Under the pieces are notes generated by a model. The model ran no database searches and was not told the origin of the DNA. It was given only the letters and a program-made list of their open reading frames with translations. Positions 59,815-64,000 of a stretch of DNA of 64,000 nt are shown in pieces (the stretch's first letter is position 1; every line of letters begins with the position of its first letter). The stretch is from contig NZ_CP032869.1 of assembly GCF_003576455.2 (NCBI RefSeq), positions 7,006,001 through 7,070,000 of the forward strand, given 5' to 3'. The stretch comes from Mucilaginibacter celer. GTDB taxonomy: Bacteria > Bacteroidota > Bacteroidia > Sphingobacteriales > Sphingobacteriaceae. The position numbers and the translations under genes are program-made.

Positions 59815-59905
59815 TACAACCAGGGATACAGAAGGAGTTTAAACAATAGAGGTGAAATGAGATTGTTATAAACTGCAAAAGCCGGAAGGCGAGCTTCCGG
59901 CTTTT
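59815..59905 (+). ncRNA. Candidate small RNA ending in a strong hairpin
   Basis: The hairpin AAAAGCCGGAAG/CTTCCGGCTTTT (59877-59888, 59894-59905, 5-base loop) is a strong intrinsic terminator, yet the permease stop is about 270 bases upstream, beyond a repeat. A weak promoter-like AAAATTTG is at about 59804-59811. The segment between could be a short RNA of about 90 nt. This is a guess from the terminator position. Confidence 0.25.
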
Positions 59906-59980
59906 GCCTTATCCCATTTAAGCTTAAAGCCGAATGCTGAAAGCTTAAAGCAGGAATGGTTCAAGATTATTATATAAAAG

Positions 59981-60014
59981 AAAAGAGCCAATGGAAATTC
60001 CATCGGCTCTTTTT
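59981..60014 (-). terminator. Bidirectional terminator, probably of the bacilliredoxin gene
   Basis: AAAAGAGCC (59981-59989) and GGCTCTTTT (60005-60013) form the base of a stem continued by ATGG/CCAT, with a T run on either strand. It lies about 90 bases past the stop of the minus-strand gene. Confidence 0.7.
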
Positions 60015-60105
60015 GTATTCTTAGCTTTGGGCTTTAAGCCTTTTGCTTTCAGCTTTCCGCCCTATGCTTTCAGCTTTCTGCCTTCCGCTTTTAGCTCAAA
60101 AAAAA

Positions 60106-60519
60106 TTAGCAGTATTGCTCAAATGCGTCAATCAGGTTATCGGCAATCATTTGTGCCGGGCGGCCTTCAATCTGGTAACGTTCAATCATATGTACCAGTT
60201 TGCCATCTTTAAACAAGGCCATTGCAGGCGACGACGGTGGATAAGGCAACATATAGTTACGGGCTACATCAACAGCTTCTTTCTCCATACCGGCAAAAAC
60301 GGTTACCAGTTTATCAGGGTGTTTGCCATTGGCGGCAGCAATTTTTGCAGCAGGGCGCGCGTTGGCAGCAGCACAGCCACATACCGAGTTAACCATTACA
60401 AATACGGTACCTTCGCTTTCGATGGCGCTTTTTACAGCAGCAGCATCTTTCAATTCCTCAAAACCAACTTTAGTAAGGTCTTCCCGCATTGGGGCTACCA
60501 AATATTCAGGATACATCAT
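60106..60519 (-). CDS. Bacilliredoxin, BrxA/BrxB (YphP/YqiW) family
   Basis: A 137-residue thiol-disulfide protein with the C-G-C active site in VNSVCGCAAANARP (Cys at about residues 47 and 49). The family removes bacillithiol from proteins, so a bacillithiol-type redox buffer is implied in this organism; that is inference. The fold starts MMYPEYLVAPMREDLTKVGF and has KLVTVFAGMEKEAVDVARNY and MALFKDGKLVHMIERYQIEG. It is a single gene on the minus strand. Confidence 0.93.
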   Translation of the reverse strand: MMYPEYLVAPMREDLTKVGFEELKDAAAVKSAIESEGTVFVMVNSVCGCAAANARPAAKIAAANGKHPDKLVTVFAGMEKEAVDVARNYMLPYPPSSPAMALFKDGKLVHMIERYQIEGRPAQMIADNLIDAFEQYC

Positions 60520-60717
60520 GTTTTTTTAGCTTTTAAATAAAATCAGTGATACAAAAATAAGAAATGATAATTTGTTTACGTTTATAAAAGCTAATAATAA
60601 CAATTGTTTGACGATTACCGTATTAAGCAATTTTGCTGATAACTTATTAACACACATTTAATATTGTTTTATTATCAGGAATTTATATCTTGCATACCCC
60701 AATCTATTTAAACTTTG

Positions 60718-61590
60718 ATGAAACCAAAAACATCTGACATCAGTACCATTGTTATCATCAACAAAAATCAGCAGCAGGCAAAATCTTTACAAATTAAAAC
60801 CAAGCATATTGAAAGGTTAAGGCACTACGCCCTGGGTGTATTTGCCGTTGTAGCCGCATTGAGTGGCCTGGTTTTTTACCTGCACAGCCAAAATAAAGAA
60901 CAGGAAGAGCGCAATAAGCAATTGCAGGCGCAGATAGCCAAACTAAAAATTGCAGTACCGGCGGCAGTGGCAAATCCGGCAAATACGCAGCAGGGTTCGG
61001 CCCAATCATATATCCAATCTATCGAAACCAAGCTCAAAACCATTAACGATTATTTAAAACGCCGCGGACTGAAAGGTTTTGCCGTTAAAAGCACCGGCGG
61101 CAGCGGTAATAACGAAGCGGCCAAACTTCCGGATAGTGAAGCTTACAGTTTGTATGATGATTACCTGAAGCATTTAACCAGCACCATTGCTTTTACGCCG
61201 ATGGGCTATCCGCGCATCAGTTCCTTTACATCGTTTTTTGGTTACCGCAGCGATCCGTTTAACTCAGAACATGCCGAATTTCATCCGGGTATTGATTTCC
61301 AGGGCCGCCGTGGCGATGAGGTAAAATGTACGGCCAGTGGTAAAGTTGTTTTTGCCGGATGGGCCGGTGGTTATGGTAACTGCGTGCGCATTCAGCATAT
61401 CAATAATTTGGAAACTTTGTATGGTCACCTTTCAAAAATTGAGGTAAAAGTTGGCCAGAAGGTTACTGTTGGCGATGATATAGGTAAAGTAGGTTCAACC
61501 GGGCACTCAACTGGTACGCACCTGCACTACGAGGTACGTAAAGATGGTAAACCAATAAACCCTGTTAAATTTTTAACACTGAATAAATAA
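60718..61590 (+). CDS. M23 family metallopeptidase (LytM-like), membrane-anchored
   Basis: A 290-residue cell-wall peptidase or its regulator. One membrane helix (about 40-60, YALGVFAVVAALSGLVFYLH), then a coiled-coil stalk (NKEQEERNKQLQAQIAKLKI), then the LytM domain (about 170-288): FGYRSDPFNSEHAEFHPGID with the metal His and Asp, and ETLYGHLSKIEVKVGQKVTV and GTHLHYEVRKDGKPINP with the catalytic HxH. ATG 60718 is chosen (TTG 60715 would add a residue). A bactofilin gene follows, a pairing known from Bacteroidota and Helicobacter for cell-shape control. Confidence 0.94.
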   Translation: MKPKTSDISTIVIINKNQQQAKSLQIKTKHIERLRHYALGVFAVVAALSGLVFYLHSQNKEQEERNKQLQAQIAKLKIAVPAAVANPANTQQGSAQSYIQSIETKLKTINDYLKRRGLKGFAVKSTGGSGNNEAAKLPDSEAYSLYDDYLKHLTSTIAFTPMGYPRISSFTSFFGYRSDPFNSEHAEFHPGIDFQGRRGDEVKCTASGKVVFAGWAGGYGNCVRIQHINNLETLYGHLSKIEVKVGQKVTVGDDIGKVGSTGHSTGTHLHYEVRKDGKPINPVKFLTLNK

Positions 61591-61692
61591 GTCGGGAGTC
61601 TTAAGTTCTGAGCCTTAAGTCGGACGTTTGCATTCGATTACAAAGGGATTTTACTTAAGACTATAGACTTAGAACTTACGACTTAAAAAAGC

Positions 61693-62076
61693 ATGGCTAT
61701 TTTTTCAAAAAAGGAGAAGGTTTCGCTCGACCTGCAAGCTATCTCGACCCTTATTAGCGAAGGCAGTGTTTTGGATGGAAATTTAAAAGCCCCGGCTTTT
61801 GCCCGTATCGACGGCCTGGTTAACGGTGATGTGACTGTCGATGAAGGCCTCATTCTCGGCGAAAAAGGCGAGGTTAAAGGCAATATCACCACTAAAGAGA
61901 TTGTGGTTTACGGTAAAGTAACCGGCGATATCAATACCTCATCACTCGAAATAAGGGCTACAGGGCGCATTACCGGCAATATAAAAACACAAAACCTTTC
62001 GGTTGAAAACGGTGGGGTTTATAATGGTAACCTGAGCATGCAGCAAGGCGAGGCGCAGAAGCAGTTGCAGGCGTAG
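61693..62076 (+). CDS. Bactofilin (polymer-forming cytoskeletal protein)
   Basis: A 127-residue bactofilin: short polar N terminus (MAIFSKKEKVSLDLQAISTL), then the beta-helix domain (about 20-115) with repeated G-x-V/I steps: GNLKAPAFARIDGLVNGDVT, GEKGEVKGNITTKEIVVYGK and NTSSLEIRATGRITGNIKTQ. It ends with a short Gln/Ala tail. These form membrane-linked filaments that place cell-wall enzymes. It follows the M23 peptidase gene and probably works with it. The 100-base gap between has short-word repeats. Confidence 0.95.
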   Translation: MAIFSKKEKVSLDLQAISTLISEGSVLDGNLKAPAFARIDGLVNGDVTVDEGLILGEKGEVKGNITTKEIVVYGKVTGDINTSSLEIRATGRITGNIKTQNLSVENGGVYNGNLSMQQGEAQKQLQA

Positions 62077-62110
62077 GGTTTTGTAACCGTTTGTTTGCTA
62101 TCTTTATGAT

Positions 62111-62344
62111 ATGGCAAATATGATATTAAATGTACCGGAAACTCTTGCCCAAGAGCATGATGAAACAGTGCGTTTTATCGCTGCCAAATTATATGAAGCG
62201 GGGAAATTATCATTAGGCGAGGCCGCGGAAATGTGTAGTATCGATAAAATAGATTTTCCAGCGATATTGAACGAGTTTAAAGTAAATTATATCCAGTATA
62301 GTTACGAAGATATAATGGCAGAAATTGCCCCATCCAATACATGA
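62111..62344 (+). CDS. UPF0175 family protein (antitoxin-like)
   Basis: A 77-residue protein: MILNVPETLAQEHDETVRFI, AAKLYEAGKLSLGEAAEMCS and IDKIDFPAILNEFKVNYIQY, the usual UPF0175 pattern, which often works as an antitoxin with a PIN/DUF3368 toxin. Here no PIN-domain gene follows; only a short frame overlaps its stop. It lies 34 bp after the bactofilin gene. Confidence 0.85.
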   Translation: MANMILNVPETLAQEHDETVRFIAAKLYEAGKLSLGEAAEMCSIDKIDFPAILNEFKVNYIQYSYEDIMAEIAPSNT

Positions 62345-62499
62345 GTGGGATACTGTTTGGTTTTTCTTTTGTTGATACATCGTCTTTAAAAGAAGTGGTG
62401 ATTACGAGGCACCTACAGAGCCTTTTTCCTAACTATCCGTATTGCTATAAACACGTTACTCCTACGGAGTACTATAATTTGCGTTACCACACCCCATAG
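62341..62499 (+). CDS. Possible 52-aa coupled gene or truncated partner
   Basis: ATG 62341 overlaps the previous stop (ATGA). The frame reads MSGILFGFSFVDTSSLKEVV and then runs into a palindromic repeat that supplies its stop at 62497-62499. The VDTS start is faintly like a PIN/DUF3368 toxin beginning with DTS, but the rest does not fit, so a truncated toxin is only a thought. Confidence 0.25.
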   Translation: MSGILFGFSFVDTSSLKEVVITRHLQSLFPNYPYCYKHVTPTEYYNLRYHTP

Positions 62500-62554
62500 G
62501 GGTGCCGTATTTATAGCAATATTTCTTATCCGGGTTTCCGGCTCCATAGGAGCC
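62440..62554 (+). repeat. Palindromic intergenic repeat cluster before ahcY
   Basis: ATTGCTATAAACACG (62441-62455) is inverted at 62506-62520 with one mismatch, and three short palindromes occur within or beside it: ACTCC-TAC-GGAGT (62458-62470), ACCCC-ATA-GGGGT (62491-62503) and GGCTCC-ATA-GGAGCC (62540-62554). Confidence 0.75.
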
Positions 62555-62621
62555 CCGTGTGTTAAAAGCGATCTGCCTCACACGTTAAAACCAAACATTT
62601 CATTTTCACAAGGATATAAGT

Positions 62622-62629
62622 TAACTTTG
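62622..62629 (+). promoter_or_regulatory. Putative -7 box of ahcY
   Basis: TAACTTTG matches TAnnTTTG and lies 24 bases before ATG 62653. Confidence 0.6.
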
Positions 62630-62652
62630 CAGTCTCAAAAATAAAAATTGAT

Positions 62653-63969
62653 ATGTCATCAGTAGAAACTGCATTCGTTAAATACAAAGTAAAAGATCTG
62701 TCGCTGGCAGAGTGGGGACGTAAAGAGATTGAACTGGCTGAGGCTGAGATGCCTGGCTTAATGGCTTTACGTAAGGAATACGGCCCTACGCAGCCGCTTA
62801 AAGGCGCAAGGATTGCCGGCTGTTTACACATGACCATCCAAACCGCTGTATTAATTGAAACCCTTACAGCCCTTGGCGCCGAAGTTACCTGGTCTTCATG
62901 CAACATTTTCTCTACCCAGGATCATGCCGCCGCCGCTATCGCTGCTGCCGGTATCTCTGTTTATGCCTGGAAGGGTATGAATGCCGAAGAGTTTGACTGG
63001 TGCATTGAACAAACTTTATTTTTTGGCGAAGACCGCCAGCCGCTTAACATGATTCTTGACGATGGTGGCGATTTAACCAACATGGTACTGGATAAATACC
63101 CTGAACTTATTGGCAATATCAAGGGCTTATCTGAAGAAACCACTACCGGCGTACACCGTTTATACGAGCGCATGAAAGCAGGTACCCTGCCAATGCCGGC
63201 TATTAACGTGAACGACTCGGTTACCAAATCGAAATTTGATAACAAATACGGTTGCCGCGAATCACTGGTTGACGCTATCCGTCGCGCAACCGACGTAATG
63301 ATGGCCGGTAAAGTAGCCGTAGTTTGCGGTTATGGCGACGTAGGTAAAGGTTCGGCCGATTCATTGCGCAACTCCGGCGTACGTGTTATCGTTACCGAGA
63401 TCGACCCGATCTGTGCCCTGCAGGCTGCAATGGAAGGTTTTGAAGTTAAAAAATTAAGCACAGCCATTGCCGAGGCTGATATTGTTGTTACTGCTACCGG
63501 TAACAAAAACATCGTGCGTGAGCAACACTTCCGTGCTTTGAAAGATAAAGCTATCGTTTGTAACATCGGTCACTTTGATAACGAAATTGACATGGCCTGG
63601 TTAAACGGCGCTTATGGCGATACTAAAGTAGAGATCAAACCACAGGTTGATAAATATACCATTGAAGGTAAAGACGTTATTGTATTAGCCGAAGGCCGTT
63701 TGGTTAACTTAGGTTGTGCAACCGGTCACCCAAGCTTTGTAATGAGTAACTCGTTCACCAACCAAACTTTAGCCCAGTTGGAACTTTGGACTAACAGCGC
63801 TGCTTACAAAAACGAAGTTTATACCCTGCCAAAACACCTTGATGAGAAAGTAGCCCGTTTACACCTTGCCAAAATTGGTGTTGAACTGGAAGTACTGGAT
63901 CAGGATCAGGCTGAATACATAGGCGTAACTGTTGATGGTCCGTTTAAACCGGAGTACTACCGTTATTAA
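62653..63969 (+). CDS. ahcY: Adenosylhomocysteinase
   Basis: A 438-residue NAD-dependent enzyme that splits S-adenosylhomocysteine into adenosine and homocysteine, keeping methylation going. Pattern: SLAEWGRKEIELAEAEMPGL, MTIQTAVLIETLTALGAEVT and SCNIFSTQDHAAAAIA with the substrate site, then the NAD loop VVCGYGDVGKGSADSLRNSG, then ATGNKNIV and CNIGHFDNEID. It ends GPFKPEYYRY, the classic C terminus. The full gene is inside the window. Confidence 0.98.
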   Translation: MSSVETAFVKYKVKDLSLAEWGRKEIELAEAEMPGLMALRKEYGPTQPLKGARIAGCLHMTIQTAVLIETLTALGAEVTWSSCNIFSTQDHAAAAIAAAGISVYAWKGMNAEEFDWCIEQTLFFGEDRQPLNMILDDGGDLTNMVLDKYPELIGNIKGLSEETTTGVHRLYERMKAGTLPMPAINVNDSVTKSKFDNKYGCRESLVDAIRRATDVMMAGKVAVVCGYGDVGKGSADSLRNSGVRVIVTEIDPICALQAAMEGFEVKKLSTAIAEADIVVTATGNKNIVREQHFRALKDKAIVCNIGHFDNEIDMAWLNGAYGDTKVEIKPQVDKYTIEGKDVIVLAEGRLVNLGCATGHPSFVMSNSFTNQTLAQLELWTNSAAYKNEVYTLPKHLDEKVARLHLAKIGVELEVLDQDQAEYIGVTVDGPFKPEYYRY

Positions 63970-64000
63970 TCTTTTAGGTTAAAGGATAAAGGCGAAAGCT

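Larger units (their letters stand above)
59606..60105 (+). other. Intergenic with repeat, hairpins and word repeats
   Basis: Contains repeat copy E (59660-59752), a possible short RNA ending in a strong hairpin (59877-59905), a second hairpin at 59981-60014 and two inversely related runs of GCTTTAAGCC/GCTTTCAGC-like words (59930-59955 and 60021-60095). No gene is supported; a 28-codon frame at 59757 is weak. Confidence 0.55.

Overview
The window looks like chromosomal DNA of a Bacteroidota bacterium of the Sphingobacteriaceae type (Mucilaginibacter/Pedobacter-like). The signs are Bacteroidota-type -7 boxes (TAnnTTTG) before many genes, the rplM-rpsI-rpsB-tsf cluster, tandem FtsX-type permeases, a bactofilin, a BrxA/BrxB bacilliredoxin and IS21 ends of the TGACCACC type. 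No taxonomic marker was compared by computation, so the genus is inferred.

Layout: (1) 1-6.4 kb holds three histidine kinases in tandem. The first is cut by the window edge, the second has many PAS domains and an unusual C-terminal domain, and the third is a LOV (blue-light type) kinase overlapping a single-domain response regulator. (2) 6.4-16.2 kb is a loose accessory stretch with an Hsp20, several small unknown genes, small DNA-binding regulators, a complete IS21-family element with a 7-bp target duplication (TAATGCC), and a compact DUF4385-DUF2256-2H phosphoesterase operon. (3) 16.2-31.3 kb is a dense, almost all plus-strand stress cassette: large-subunit catalase plus ankyrin partner, low-affinity iron permease family protein, GH13 enzyme, DUF1003 (frameshifted), FAD/NAD-binding protein, DUF1543, an HD hydrolase, DUF421 (frameshifted), two related SDRs, DUF3175, DUF72, DUF2383, DUF6496, a flavin reductase, a cupin and a DoxX-like protein. 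(4) A tyrosine recombinase (31249-32568) sits at the 3' end of a tRNA-Phe(GAA) gene (32765-32837). This is the usual geometry of an island integrated in a tRNA gene, so I infer that the left half of the window is an integrated stress/light-response island whose other end lies outside the window.

(5) 33.0-64.0 kb is core-like: an HdrC/HdrB-like iron-sulfur pair, small envelope proteins, an Omp85-type barrel, a lipoprotein, the ribosomal/translation cluster rplM-rpsI-rpsB-tsf followed by nagA and pyrH, an M1 aminopeptidase, four tandem FtsX/MacB-type permeases without an ATPase, a bacilliredoxin, an M23 peptidase plus bactofilin pair, a UPF0175 protein and ahcY. Intergenic spaces here are rich in repeats: a ~90-100 bp palindromic family in five copies (40.7, 52.0, 54.5, 57.1 and 59.7 kb), a 225-bp fold-back element, a 25-bp inverted repeat, and degenerate short-word tandem repeats.

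How it may work together: the kinases and LOV-kinase/regulator pair would sense light, redox or other cues; the cassette supplies peroxide removal, protein protection, carbonyl/redox enzymes and envelope proteins. That regulatory link is inferred from proximity only.
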